From an uncultured Acetatifactor sp. (GTDB lineage: Bacteria; Bacillota; Clostridia; Lachnospirales; Lachnospiraceae): a DNA stretch of 48,054 bases. This document shows, piece after piece, positions 7,373 to 16,058 of the stretch (position 1 is the stretch's first letter; each line of letters begins with the position of its first letter). A program made the position numbers and the translations under genes. The DNA lies in the NCBI GenBank assembly GCA_934402375.1, contig CAKRUB010000025.1, positions 1 to 48,054 of the forward strand, given 5' to 3'. The notes under the pieces were generated by a model. That model was not told where the DNA came from, made no database searches, and saw only the letters and a list, made by a program, of their open reading frames with translations.

Positions 7373-9598
7373 TTACGCCATATATCCGAAGCCCGTCTCC
7401 ACCTCCATCTGTAATCCGGTATCCTCGTTATATTGGTTCATATCCCTGAGTACAAATACATTTTTGCTGATCTCCTCCAGACAACCGCACTCCCAAAGCG
7501 CCCTGAAATGCTGCTCATAAACGTTGACTGCATATTGCCCCAGTCTGCGGAAGGTATTTCTGTCGGCAGTCCCCTCTGCTACCTGTTCCAACAGATCTTT
7601 GGTCCCGTCCAATGGTATATATACCGTGCGCATGGAATTCTCTATGAGTTTAAAGCGCTCTGCCACCGTCTTAAGCGGGAGCAGGCTGCTCTTTCCGTCC
7701 AATGCTTTCATAATGCCCTTCTGATCCAGATTCTCCTCCCCAAGCAGACTGCGGAGATAGCTGAAATAAAAAGCGATTGCTTCCGGTGAATTTACTTTTT
7801 CATATCTGCGCCATGTCTCCCGCATCGCTGCCACACTCTGCGCCTGAAATCTGTTCTCCTCTCCCTCCAGGCGGAACGAATACACCATGCTTTCTCCGGC
7901 AGTCCGCTTTCCGTTCCGGTTACATCTGCCTGCTGCCTGAATCAGTGAATCCAGTCCCGCCTCCTGACGGTAAACCTGATAAAAGTCCAGATCCACGCCT
8001 GCCTCGATCAATGACGTTGCAATCACTATGCATTCTTCCCCACCCGAGAGTCTTTCCTTGATTTCCGCAATTTTCCTCTTTCGTGTCACAGGACATAAAA
8101 GTGTCGTCAGGCAGTACACACCCTCTCCCCGCAAATCCTGATACAGCTTCTGCGCAGTTCTTCTCGTATTGACAACACAGAGCACCTGCCTCTGTCCCCG
8201 GAGCAGTCCCTCAAGCTCCGCCATCGACAGCGCGCCCCTGTTTTCCAGCGTCACACGCTCAAATTGCGCAAATAAGTCCATCGTATGACCACAGATTTCC
8301 TGCATTTCCGTCTGCGGAAGATATTTCTGGAACATTTCTCCGAGCGCCGGCTGCGTTGCCGTACAAAGGACTACCGTCGAACGATAGTTCTTCACAAGCT
8401 CCGCCATCGCCGCCACGCAGGGCTTCAGATAAGGAATCGGCAGGGTCTGCGCCTCGTCAAAAATGATAACGCTGTTGGCAAGATTATGGAGCTTTCTACA
8501 GACAGAGCTCCTATTTCCATACAGGGATTCAAAGAACTGCACGGCAGTCGTTACGATGACCGGCGCATCCCAGTTTTCCGTGGCAAGCGCCTTTCGCCGC
8601 TGGACTTCCCCATCCTCTCCCTCTGTCAGGTCGTACAACACCCCGGAGTGATGTTCTACCACATTTTCATTCCCGAGAATAGCTTTAAACACCTCTGCAT
8701 TCTGGTCAATTATGGACGTATAGGGAATGACATAAATGATCCGTTTCATCCCATGATTGCAGATGTGGCTGAGCGCAAATCCCATGGACGCCGTCGTCTT
8801 TCCTCCTCCGGTCGGCACCGTTAAGGTATAGAGTCCCCTCGGAAGCTCCTTTCCCTTCTCCATGCATTCCTGCAAAATATCTGTCCGCGAAATGCAGAGC
8901 TTGTCTGCATCGCTGATCTCAGCCCCTTCGCTCTGCGCCTTTCTAAGGTTCTCCGCTTTTCTGATCCACTCGGCAATATGATTCCGGAACCTTTCTGCCA
9001 GTTCTTCCTTTGTACAATAACCGCCCCTCTGTATGTTCCGGCACATAAAGCCTTCCGTATCCAGATAATCCGCATCCACCAGACAGGAATAGAGCATTCT
9101 CGTAAAGAATCCAATACCGAATACATCCGAAAAGGCGGGAACTACCTTCTCCTCCTTCAGAGAAAGCTCCGGGTACACTTCCGTCTTCCAACGGCTGTAG
9201 TCAGGTATATTGCTCTTCATTCGTCCGAAGAAGGTTCCCTCCTCAGCCACCTTTGGACTTCCGACATCCATCAGTCCGCTGTGATGGGCGGCAATTGCCA
9301 TCGCGGCGGGAAGATTTTCCTTACTGATATTGAATGCCTCTTTCGCTCCCGCCGTCGAATGATCCACCTTTGGATGATGCTCCGGGTCATACATTCTCTT
9401 CTGGGAATTCTCAGAACTCTTGCCGATGTCGTGCAGCAAACCACAGAATTCCCCCGCCTCTCCACAGCCAAATTCCGCGGCAAAGTCCCTCGCATACCTT
9501 GCAGTGCCCAAAAGATGCGAAGCCAAAGTTTGAATCTCACCATCCTCGTTCCGGTGCGCAATCAATACCCTATCATTTGTCATTCTTTCATCTGCCAT
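7373..9598 (-). CDS. cas3: CRISPR-associated helicase-nuclease Cas3 (type I-C)
   Basis: Cas3 is recruited by Cascade to cut and unwind target DNA. The 741-residue protein has an N-terminal HD nuclease (His in ASHLL near residue 28; LLHDIGK with His56-Asp57) followed by an SF2 helicase. Helicase motifs seen are TVPTGGGKTTAS (Walker A), IIFDEAQTLP (DEAH-box type), VVNTRRTAQ, SLIEAGVDLDF and QAAGRCNRNGK (motif VI). The start at 9598 has GGTGGAG upstream; a longer frame to 9670 lacks one. It is separated from cas5c by 516 bp and from the upstream gene by a terminator, so it is probably transcribed alone or reads through weakly. Confidence 0.97.
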   Translation of the reverse strand: MADERMTNDRVLIAHRNEDGEIQTLASHLLGTARYARDFAAEFGCGEAGEFCGLLHDIGKSSENSQKRMYDPEHHPKVDHSTAGAKEAFNISKENLPAAMAIAAHHSGLMDVGSPKVAEEGTFFGRMKSNIPDYSRWKTEVYPELSLKEEKVVPAFSDVFGIGFFTRMLYSCLVDADYLDTEGFMCRNIQRGGYCTKEELAERFRNHIAEWIRKAENLRKAQSEGAEISDADKLCISRTDILQECMEKGKELPRGLYTLTVPTGGGKTTASMGFALSHICNHGMKRIIYVIPYTSIIDQNAEVFKAILGNENVVEHHSGVLYDLTEGEDGEVQRRKALATENWDAPVIVTTAVQFFESLYGNRSSVCRKLHNLANSVIIFDEAQTLPIPYLKPCVAAMAELVKNYRSTVVLCTATQPALGEMFQKYLPQTEMQEICGHTMDLFAQFERVTLENRGALSMAELEGLLRGQRQVLCVVNTRRTAQKLYQDLRGEGVYCLTTLLCPVTRKRKIAEIKERLSGGEECIVIATSLIEAGVDLDFYQVYRQEAGLDSLIQAAGRCNRNGKRTAGESMVYSFRLEGEENRFQAQSVAAMRETWRRYEKVNSPEAIAFYFSYLRSLLGEENLDQKGIMKALDGKSSLLPLKTVAERFKLIENSMRTVYIPLDGTKDLLEQVAEGTADRNTFRRLGQYAVNVYEQHFRALWECGCLEEISKNVFVLRDMNQYNEDTGLQMEVETGFGYMA

Positions 9599-9660
9599 TT
9601 CTCTCCACCTATTTCCTTTTTTCTTAATCCCTGTTCTCGATCCAGCTTCTATTCTCTTGG

Positions 9661-9669
9661 ATCTTAGCA
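9661..9669 (-). promoter_or_regulatory. Possible extended -10 promoter of cas3
   Basis: On the minus strand TGC-TAAGAT lies between the terminator at 9696-9734 and the cas3 ribosome-binding site. It fits an extended -10 element (TGn plus hexamer). No good -35 lies at the correct distance. A promoter is needed here because the terminator isolates cas3 from upstream transcription. Confidence 0.3.
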
Positions 9670-9695
9670 TCTTTTATGTCCTATAAAACGGATTC

Positions 9696-9734
9696 AAAAA
9701 GGGAGCAGCACTTCTTTTACGAAATACTGCTCCC
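9696..9734 (-). terminator. Rho-independent terminator after the zinc-ribbon gene
   Basis: On the minus strand GGGAGCAG and CTGCTCCC form an 8-bp stem around an 18-base loop, followed directly by TTTTT. It lies 20 bp after the stop of the gene at 9755-10606 and separates it from cas3. Confidence 0.85.
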
Positions 9735-9754
9735 ATCTTCATTTCTTTTCCTTA

Positions 9755-10606
9755 TCACCAGTCGGAATCCCAGTCGTCCCAGCTGTCATTCCAACTGTCG
9801 TCATTGCCCCAGTCGTTATCCCAGCTGTCGTCCCAGTCGTTTCCGTTATCCCAGCTCGTGTCATTGTCAGTGCTGTAGCTGTACGGGGAATCTGCAAAGT
9901 CGTCATAGTCCTCCCCGTCGTCATAACCGTAGGAGTCAAAATAATCGCTGTAGCTATTATCCATCCACGAGGAGTGCGGCGCTTCGATCCAGCTGTCGCC
10001 CGACCATTCATACCAGTCGTCTCCATAATAATAGTAGGAACCGTTATAATCGTAATAGCCTCTGTCCGGAGTATTCGTATCCTGGAAAAAGGCAAATAGC
10101 ATTGTGCCGAGCGCCGGTACAATGCACATTAAACAGAACGTCCAGAAAAGGATTTTCCCGACTGAGAATTTGTTCTTAGGGGATTTTCCCCCTGTGTTCG
10201 GCGTGTTGCTTCTCTGCGGCGCGGAAGGTGTGCCCGGATGCGCCTTCTGCTCTGTGACCCGCTCCTTCATCTTCATATAAAGCTCGTTGACCGCATACGC
10301 CTCGTCTGTTCCCTCATAGCGTACAGCGCGGCTTCCGTCCGACTTGTTCTTATATACAATAAATTTCCCTGTCTTCTCGTCCTTGTAGATACCGAACGCT
10401 TTGGCACCGCGATAATCCTCACCGATAAACGTGCGCATCTCACTGAGCGGAAGCTTCTTCTCCACTGCCCACGCCTTCAGCTCCTCAATCGTCTTCGGCA
10501 CATCATTCGACTGTCTCGTGTAATGCTGGTTCACACCGCCGCAATTCGGACATGTCTGGTCATAATCATTAATCCACTGGTCACACCAATCACATTTTAT
10601 CTTCAC
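9755..10606 (-). CDS. Zinc-ribbon membrane protein with Asp/Ser/Trp/Tyr-rich tail
   Basis: A 283-residue protein of unknown function. It begins KIKCDWCDQWINDYDQTCPNCGG, a two-CxxC zinc ribbon. A domain of roughly 90 residues with KAFGIYKDEK and YVKNKSDGS-like features follows, then a Pro/Ser/Thr linker, one membrane segment (GKILFWTFCLMCIVPALGTM) and a highly acidic tail of about 100 residues built from Asp, Ser, Trp, Tyr, Gly and Asn. Start: GTG at 10606 has GAGGG upstream and lies downstream of the predicted promoter; a GTG at 10654 would precede the transcription start. It is its own transcription unit between two terminators, so any link to the injection system or to CRISPR is only positional. 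Confidence 0.85.
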   Translation of the reverse strand: MKIKCDWCDQWINDYDQTCPNCGGVNQHYTRQSNDVPKTIEELKAWAVEKKLPLSEMRTFIGEDYRGAKAFGIYKDEKTGKFIVYKNKSDGSRAVRYEGTDEAYAVNELYMKMKERVTEQKAHPGTPSAPQRSNTPNTGGKSPKNKFSVGKILFWTFCLMCIVPALGTMLFAFFQDTNTPDRGYYDYNGSYYYYGDDWYEWSGDSWIEAPHSSWMDNSYSDYFDSYGYDDGEDYDDFADSPYSYSTDNDTSWDNGNDWDDSWDNDWGNDDSWNDSWDDWDSDW

Positions 10607-10644
10607 GTTTTCCCTCTTTCTCCATTTCCGCGTTTTTCCAGATA

Positions 10645-10673
10645 ATTTTATCACAACATTTATTTAACGTCTA
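10645..10673 (-). promoter_or_regulatory. Promoter of the zinc-ribbon gene
   Basis: On the minus strand TAGACG (10668-10673) and TAAAAT (10645-10650) are separated by 17 bp. The start would fall near 10638, about 32 nt before the GTG at 10606. It lies after the terminator closing the injection-system operon, where a new promoter is expected. Confidence 0.5.
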
Positions 10674-10724
10674 TCCATATCTTTATTTTCTGACACACAG
10701 ATAACGCTTCCGCACCGGTAATTT

Positions 10725-10774
10725 AAAAAAGCCGCCAAAATACACCCAAACGTTATTGTTTGTATTTTAGCGAC
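10725..10774 (-). terminator. Rho-independent terminator of the injection-system operon
   Basis: On the minus strand GTCGCTAAAATACA and TGTATTTTGGCGGC form a 14-bp stem with two U-G pairs, followed by TTTTTT. It begins 25 bp after the stop of the last accessory gene (10799). No comparable minus-strand terminator with a U-tract was noticed upstream, so the genes from 48046 to 10799 may form one long operon. Confidence 0.88.
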
Positions 10775-10798
10775 TTTTTGAATACTGTTTTTACTTTT

Positions 10799-12628
10799 TC
10801 ATGATTGCTGGTTAAAGGAACCGATCAGCTGTCTGTACTGTTCTCCCAGTCTCGCAATCGTCGGGGGAAGCTGTGCCTTCTCGTCGTCCGACATCTGTAC
10901 AATTCTGGGCAGGCTCAACAGGTTACGGCAGCTCTCCATGCACACCTTTTTTGCCGCCTCCGCGTGCTCGCCGTAATAGTCCGCGTCTGCCGAAACATTG
11001 ACATAGTTGGCGCCGTAGCTGTTCAGCAGGCACTGCAAAATATAGTTTACACATTTTTCCCGCTTTCCCTCAAATACCTTCGCGTTCTCAAGAATGGAGA
11101 TCATTTTCCGTACATAGTCCTGCCCCTGCGGAGCCTCTATGTATTTCTGGAAATTGGCGAACATTTTGTCATGCACCTGTTCAATTCCGCCTCCGCTGAC
11201 ATAGGCTCCCATGCCGCAGGCTACTCTGGAGAACTTTGAACTCATCGCCTCAAAATCTACGCCTGCATCCTGCATATTACGGAACATCTGCACATAGTCC
11301 TTCGGAATATCAAGGAAAAACTGGCCGCGGAGCTTTTTATCTCTCTTTGCGGCTTCCTTGGAGCTCTCCCGGATCTGGAATGCCTGCAGAGCGCTTGATT
11401 CCCCGTTTTTTTCAAATTCATAGTCCGATAACGCAACCAGTCCTTTGACCTGAAACTTTTCTCCGGCACGCAGCTCCTCATGGATTTCATCATGGAACAG
11501 CGATCTGAGGCTCTCGTACTCTGCCTCCGACCCGATCGCTTTGTCGAGCGCCGGCTCCGGCATACTATTCTGAACCGCCTCATTGAAGGTCAATATCCCC
11601 TGCTGCCTTTCCTCCATCAGCGCTTCCTGCCGTAATTCCTCCTCCCTCTGTTCCAACTCGCGGAGCTGACTTTTCAATACGTCCCGCATTACCGGCTCTC
11701 CGTTTATCATTGCATCAAGGAAACCCTTTTCATTCGTATATTGTGCATTAGACCCCGCAATTGTGAGCCCCTTGGATGCCAGCATACAGATCCACAAATT
11801 GGAGAAGCTCCCACAGATGTCCGCCACACGGTATTTCAACAGCTTCCGCTCCACCGCCGGCAGATTTTCAAAAAAGGGCGCATTGATCGGATCCCTCTCT
11901 ACATTCTCAAAGTAGGTCATCCTTGTGACAATATCATACAGCTCTATCGCATGTCTTTCCATGTATGCCTCCGTCAGCATATCCGGACTGAGTCTGATAT
12001 TGAGCAGTTCATTCTTCATCCGCTCCAGATGCGGCAGCCGTCGCTGCAGATCGCCGGAACAGTAGTCCTCCAGAAAGGCATCGTCCTTTCGCTTCCGCTC
12101 CGCCTCCTGCTCGTTCAGCGGATTTCCCTCCGCATTGGTCTTATAGCCTGTGATAAAGGCATCAAGGACTTTTCCGTCAACTTTTACATCCCTGCGCTCC
12201 GCCTCGGCTCTGAGCTCGGTCATTCTCGCCTGCTCTACTTCCCTCTCCACGGTAAATCCGTCCAGCTGCCGCTTAATAGCGGCAGAAACATGATCCGCAT
12301 GGTCGCCGTACTGCTCCTTAAGCCTTTGATCTTCTTTTTTCTGTCTCCGCCTCTGCTTAAAGGACTGACCTCCCGGCACGGGCTGCTGCATCGGCTCCGC
12401 CCTCCTCTGCAGTACCTGAGGAATCGTCGGGATCGGCACAGCCTCACGCCGCATAGGCAGAACCTCCGTGATCTCCTGCTGCCGGACTTCCTGTACAACA
12501 GCGGGCTGTTCCGCCTGTACGGGTGCCGCTGCCGCTGCTGCATCCTCCCCGGCATTCCGCGTCGTGGTCGTGGTATGCATCTGCTCCCCTGTCTTTGTCC
12601 TGTTCAATGTTTTATTCGTGTCACACAT
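10799..12628 (-). CDS. Putative injection-system cargo with DPIN domain (609 aa)
   Basis: I do not recognise a named family. The 609-residue protein has a Thr-rich N-terminus (MHTTTTTRNA at 17-26), an Ala/Pro/Gln-rich linker to about residue 88, a basic stretch KQRRRQKK at 91-98, and then a mostly helical body. Residues about 183-290 align by eye with residues about 164-275 of the 791-residue protein at 17232. They share LEDYxSxDxQxR and DPINxPxF...L...E(R/K)xLxKxR. The start at 12628 has GGGGAGG close by; an internal ATG 48 bp downstream (MHTTTTT) also has GGGGAG. It ends the operon. Cargo role is inferred from position after the AAA+ ATPases and from the disordered N-terminus; no catalytic motif was identified. 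Confidence 0.75.
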   Translation of the reverse strand: MCDTNKTLNRTKTGEQMHTTTTTRNAGEDAAAAAAPVQAEQPAVVQEVRQQEITEVLPMRREAVPIPTIPQVLQRRAEPMQQPVPGGQSFKQRRRQKKEDQRLKEQYGDHADHVSAAIKRQLDGFTVEREVEQARMTELRAEAERRDVKVDGKVLDAFITGYKTNAEGNPLNEQEAERKRKDDAFLEDYCSGDLQRRLPHLERMKNELLNIRLSPDMLTEAYMERHAIELYDIVTRMTYFENVERDPINAPFFENLPAVERKLLKYRVADICGSFSNLWICMLASKGLTIAGSNAQYTNEKGFLDAMINGEPVMRDVLKSQLRELEQREEELRQEALMEERQQGILTFNEAVQNSMPEPALDKAIGSEAEYESLRSLFHDEIHEELRAGEKFQVKGLVALSDYEFEKNGESSALQAFQIRESSKEAAKRDKKLRGQFFLDIPKDYVQMFRNMQDAGVDFEAMSSKFSRVACGMGAYVSGGGIEQVHDKMFANFQKYIEAPQGQDYVRKMISILENAKVFEGKREKCVNYILQCLLNSYGANYVNVSADADYYGEHAEAAKKVCMESCRNLLSLPRIVQMSDDEKAQLPPTIARLGEQYRQLIGSFNQQS

Positions 12629-12646
12629 AGCCTCCCCTGTCCTTTC

Positions 12647-13483
12647 CTATCTTGCATGCAGATAATAAGTATACGAAACCGCCCTTGCATTCGGAAATAC
12701 CTTATGAATCAGATTTCTTGACGTCTCATTGATTGCCTGCATATAAAATTCCGTATCCTCAGGATATTTCTTCCGGCAGAGTGTCATTGCCGTAAAGATC
12801 ATCTCCGCAAGCGCTATGGGACTTTTTTCATAAGAACAAAGCGCACACAGAGTCAGTCTCCCCCCAAGGGAATGATCAAAGAGCAGATAAGCTGTAATCC
12901 TGTTTTCGCGTTCATAGACAACACTGATCTGCCTGTCGATGGAAGCTGCGAAAAAGCCCCCCTCCGGGACAGGGACATCGCTGTCGTATGCCCTTTTGCT
13001 GAGTTCCCTGACAATGCGCTCCTGACATTCCTCCAGACGGCGCACATGTACAGAGCTTCTCTCTCTGTTATATTCAGACCTTAAGGCTTCGCCCAGAGAA
13101 ATCTCATAGATTTCTCCCTGTGGCTGCTCCTCCCGCTGAAAGAACCAGAACTCAAGAAATTCCACCAGCGCATCCGTCTCTGCATCTGCCCCTGTGAAGG
13201 AGACCTCAATTCCGATCCCCGCTTCCCTGCATGTCTCCACAAGTTCACCGATCAGCAGATTCCCATAGCCACATCTCCTGTACTCCGGGGACACAAACAG
13301 CGAAATCAGCCGGAAGCAGCCTCCCATCACATATCCCACAAGCGCACCGCACGCGGTTTTCGTCCGCTCCTCTGTCACGCCGACCGCATAGACAGGCGCG
13401 CCCTCCTTTATCAGCTCCGCCGCCGTCCGCGTCATCAACGGCTCAAACCATTCCAGATTTTCCGGTGTAATTGCTCCTTGCAT
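12647..13483 (-). CDS. Two-domain GNAT-family acetyltransferase, paralogue 1
   Basis: A 278-residue protein whose first half is a GNAT acetyltransferase. The acetyl-CoA pyrophosphate loop is visible as LFVSPEYRRCGYGNLLIGEL. The second half resembles the C-terminal halves of the two neighbouring paralogues and ends with QAINETSRNLIHKVFPNA. The substrate is unknown. It lies between the 609-residue protein and paralogue 2, with 18-bp spacings, so all are co-translated. The start has GGAGGGGGAG upstream. GNATs in such a place could modify or silence cargo inside the producer, or be cargo themselves; sequence alone does not decide. Confidence 0.85.
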   Translation of the reverse strand: MQGAITPENLEWFEPLMTRTAAELIKEGAPVYAVGVTEERTKTACGALVGYVMGGCFRLISLFVSPEYRRCGYGNLLIGELVETCREAGIGIEVSFTGADAETDALVEFLEFWFFQREEQPQGEIYEISLGEALRSEYNRERSSVHVRRLEECQERIVRELSKRAYDSDVPVPEGGFFAASIDRQISVVYERENRITAYLLFDHSLGGRLTLCALCSYEKSPIALAEMIFTAMTLCRKKYPEDTEFYMQAINETSRNLIHKVFPNARAVSYTYYLHAR

Positions 13484-13501
13484 TGCCTTCTCCCCCTCCT
13501 T

Positions 13502-14389
13502 CTACATCTCAAAATATGCCGTGCGCATCGGTATGCGTCTGCACTTTCCCAACAGCTTCTCCATCAGGCGCCATGAGGAATCCGTGAGAACCGGAATCTC
13601 AATCTCCGTCCCCTCCCCATATCGTTCCACAGCCTTCTGCACGCAGGTCTGTAGCATTTTAACACCCTCGCCTGCCGGTCCCGGCTTAATGAAGAACTGG
13701 GAAAGGCAGATCCGTCTTCCATGCTCCGTAAAGAAGGCACATGCCGCCATCTCCCTTCTTGCATCAAAGACTGCGTAGCTGATCTCCTGACAGGCATTCT
13801 CCAGCTCCGCCTCCGCCATATACGCTACCCCTGCTTCAGAAAGGGTCTGAAAGATTTTCTTCTTTTCCAGTGCAGAAAGCTCCGGTACGGAGACCATGCG
13901 GTAATCCGCCGGCAGACTCGCACGGAAGCCGTTCAACGGGGCGTTGCACAGCTCCTTCACAGTCGTCAGGAAGGCTCCTGCCAGCTCCTCTTCCTCGAAC
14001 ACAAAGCCCGCCTGCTCCAGAAACTCTGTCACTCCCTCGGCATCCTTCTCCCCGACGTATCTGCAATAATGCACCATTCCGTCCGTCGCCTCAAAGACAT
14101 TCTCCATCATTTCCAGAAACAGCGTCCCAGCGATGCCCTTTCTCCGGTATTCGGGAACAACATAGAGGCTGAGCAAGTCGAGCATCCCCTCCTGTTCATC
14201 CCCCATGAGCTTCATACAGATCGCTCCACAGGCAATATTCTCTTCCACCGCAATCATACCTATCGCAGAGCCTGCCGCCAGCTCTGCCACCGCCTCCTGC
14301 GTGAACAGGGGTGAAAACTTCGCGATCTGCGGAGCCTCCACGCGATAAAGCTCCAGCTCAGGCAATTTATCCATTTCGTTCTGCGTCAT
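13502..14389 (-). CDS. Two-domain GNAT-family acetyltransferase, paralogue 2
   Basis: A 295-residue paralogue of the proteins at 12647 and 16059. The acetyl-CoA loop is SLYVVPEYRRKGIAGTLFLE; the Q/RxxGxG/A signature is kept as RKGIAG. The C-terminal half carries RICLSQFFIKPGPAGEGVKM and ends in a variant lacking the QA(I/V)N motif of its sisters. A GGAGATAAG ribosome-binding site precedes the ATG at 14389. It follows the 537-residue protein by 40 bp. Substrate unknown. Confidence 0.85.
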   Translation of the reverse strand: MTQNEMDKLPELELYRVEAPQIAKFSPLFTQEAVAELAAGSAIGMIAVEENIACGAICMKLMGDEQEGMLDLLSLYVVPEYRRKGIAGTLFLEMMENVFEATDGMVHYCRYVGEKDAEGVTEFLEQAGFVFEEEELAGAFLTTVKELCNAPLNGFRASLPADYRMVSVPELSALEKKKIFQTLSEAGVAYMAEAELENACQEISYAVFDARREMAACAFFTEHGRRICLSQFFIKPGPAGEGVKMLQTCVQKAVERYGEGTEIEIPVLTDSSWRLMEKLLGKCRRIPMRTAYFEM

Positions 14390-14429
14390 CTTATCTCCAT
14401 TCTGCGCATTTCATCCACGCGTTCCATTT

Positions 14430-16043
14430 CTACGGCATTCCGAGGCGGTTTCTCAGCTGCCCGAGTCCTTCCGCAGAGAGCTTCTGTCCGGCGAGAATCC
14501 TCATCACCTCGACACCCTCTCCGCCAGCGCGGCCACCGTCTGCGCTGTCCCATTCCTTCATCTTTTTTTCCAACGCATTCATCCAGTTCTGAATCTCCTT
14601 TGGCGTCAGCTTGGTCAGATCACACTGCCTTCCGCCGTAATCCGCACCTATCTCATCCACTCTCTGACCCCCAAGGCTGGAAGCAGCTTCCGCCGTCGCG
14701 CGCCAGTTATGCTTATGTCCCATCTGGTTCATGACACCGTTGGAATCGGACTCCAGTCCAAACAGGATCGCGCCGTAGGAATCGTCTGTACTCTCCTTAT
14801 ACATGGAATAGAAATGTCCGCAGGAACCGTTGTTTCTTATCATCTTCCCACTGATTCCGGCATTTCCAATACCGCCAATTGCACAGTTCATGCCCCTCTG
14901 TCCGATGAAGTTTCCGGTTCGGACCTTGTCTTCCTTTGTCGGTCCGGTGCTGCCGATCTTCCGCCGTTTCAGGGAGTGTGTGGAAGCAGCTCTGTGCATA
15001 TCCATCGCCGCGGCGTTATTTTCGGAGTGGAAGATACTGTCCCACATCCCCTTCTCCGCCTGACCGTTCCTCTCTACCGGCATGGTAAGCACAACTCTCC
15101 GGCAGTGGCTCAGCGCCACAGCCACCGGTGCATTCCAGTTCGAGGAATTTCCCTGCTTGTCATAGACCTTGAAATCAGACAGCTGCATCAGCAGAAGTCT
15201 CTTGGCGATCTCAATCTGCTGTGCATTGGCAGCGTTGACCTCCTTTTCCGCCACGCCTGCCGCCTCCGCCTCCGGGACGCCGCAATTCGCTACGAGACGC
15301 TGTCTGTAATCGTTTACGTCCGCCTTATGGGTCAGAGTTTCCACCATAAGCTCCGTGGACATTGCCTCATCCAGTCTGCGATAGTTCTCCTTCTCTACAT
15401 CGGGCACATCCGGTGTATGCCTTGCCAGCGAAAGTCCCAGACGCAGCGCCGGATTCATCAGCGCCCGGACACCGCCCTCACGTTTCAGGCGCTGGACAAG
15501 CGCATTAACATTATAGTTCTCCCTTGTCGCCAGCTCAGGATACTTTTGCCGGAACTCCTGAAGTTCCTTGCTCGCCACGACATTTTTCAGCGTCGGCTGC
15601 ACATTCTCGAAGTTGGAGTAATCCTTGTTTGCAAGCTGCCGCATTGTCTCAGAGTTCGTGATCTCGGACTGCCTGTATTTCGATCCTTCCCATGACTTTC
15701 TCATGTTTGCATTCGTGAACATCTTATTCTGTGACAATTCCTGCATATCCGCTGCACTGAGCAGGGTATGCTTCTTTCCCAGCGCATTAAATTTCTCCTT
15801 CTGCTGCTTTCTCTCCTTGCGGCCAAGCTTCTCCTGATCCAGCTGCGCTGCCCCCGGAACCTGTACGCTGTCCGGCGGAGTGGACAGACTATTCAGAAAT
15901 TTGGCATAGGGATTCCTCGTCTGACTCAGCTGTTGATCCAGCATCGCTGCCGTCTGCTGTACATAGGAGGTTGTGGTGGTTGTAGTGACAGTCGCAGTGG
16001 CTTCCTTTGTCTTATTCTTATTTAACTCTGTATGTCCAATCAT
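14430..16043 (-). CDS. Putative injection-system cargo with Gly/Cys/His-rich C-terminus (537 aa)
   Basis: No known family is recognised. The N-terminus MIGHTELNKNKTKEA is followed by a Thr run (TVTTTTTT) and a basic helix RKERKQQKEK, similar in layout to the 609-residue protein. The middle is helical. The last 180 residues are unlike the others: MNCAIGGIGNAGISG, RNNGSCGHFYSMY, QMGHKHNWRATAEA and GADYGGRQCDL, dense in Gly, Cys, His and Asn and suggestive of a folded, possibly enzymatic domain. A Cys-His pair such as in SCGH and GHKHN could be catalytic, but this is speculation. It lies between GNAT paralogues 3 and 2 with short spacings and a good AGGGGAG site. Confidence 0.75.
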   Translation of the reverse strand: MIGHTELNKNKTKEATATVTTTTTTSYVQQTAAMLDQQLSQTRNPYAKFLNSLSTPPDSVQVPGAAQLDQEKLGRKERKQQKEKFNALGKKHTLLSAADMQELSQNKMFTNANMRKSWEGSKYRQSEITNSETMRQLANKDYSNFENVQPTLKNVVASKELQEFRQKYPELATRENYNVNALVQRLKREGGVRALMNPALRLGLSLARHTPDVPDVEKENYRRLDEAMSTELMVETLTHKADVNDYRQRLVANCGVPEAEAAGVAEKEVNAANAQQIEIAKRLLLMQLSDFKVYDKQGNSSNWNAPVAVALSHCRRVVLTMPVERNGQAEKGMWDSIFHSENNAAAMDMHRAASTHSLKRRKIGSTGPTKEDKVRTGNFIGQRGMNCAIGGIGNAGISGKMIRNNGSCGHFYSMYKESTDDSYGAILFGLESDSNGVMNQMGHKHNWRATAEAASSLGGQRVDEIGADYGGRQCDLTKLTPKEIQNWMNALEKKMKEWDSADGGRAGGEGVEVMRILAGQKLSAEGLGQLRNRLGMP

Positions 16044-16058
16044 CCGCTCTCCCCTCCC

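Noticed and set aside
9739..10122. 127-codon minus-strand frame rich in Thr, Ile and Arg
   Set aside because: It is the alternative frame of the low-complexity tail of the zinc-ribbon protein.
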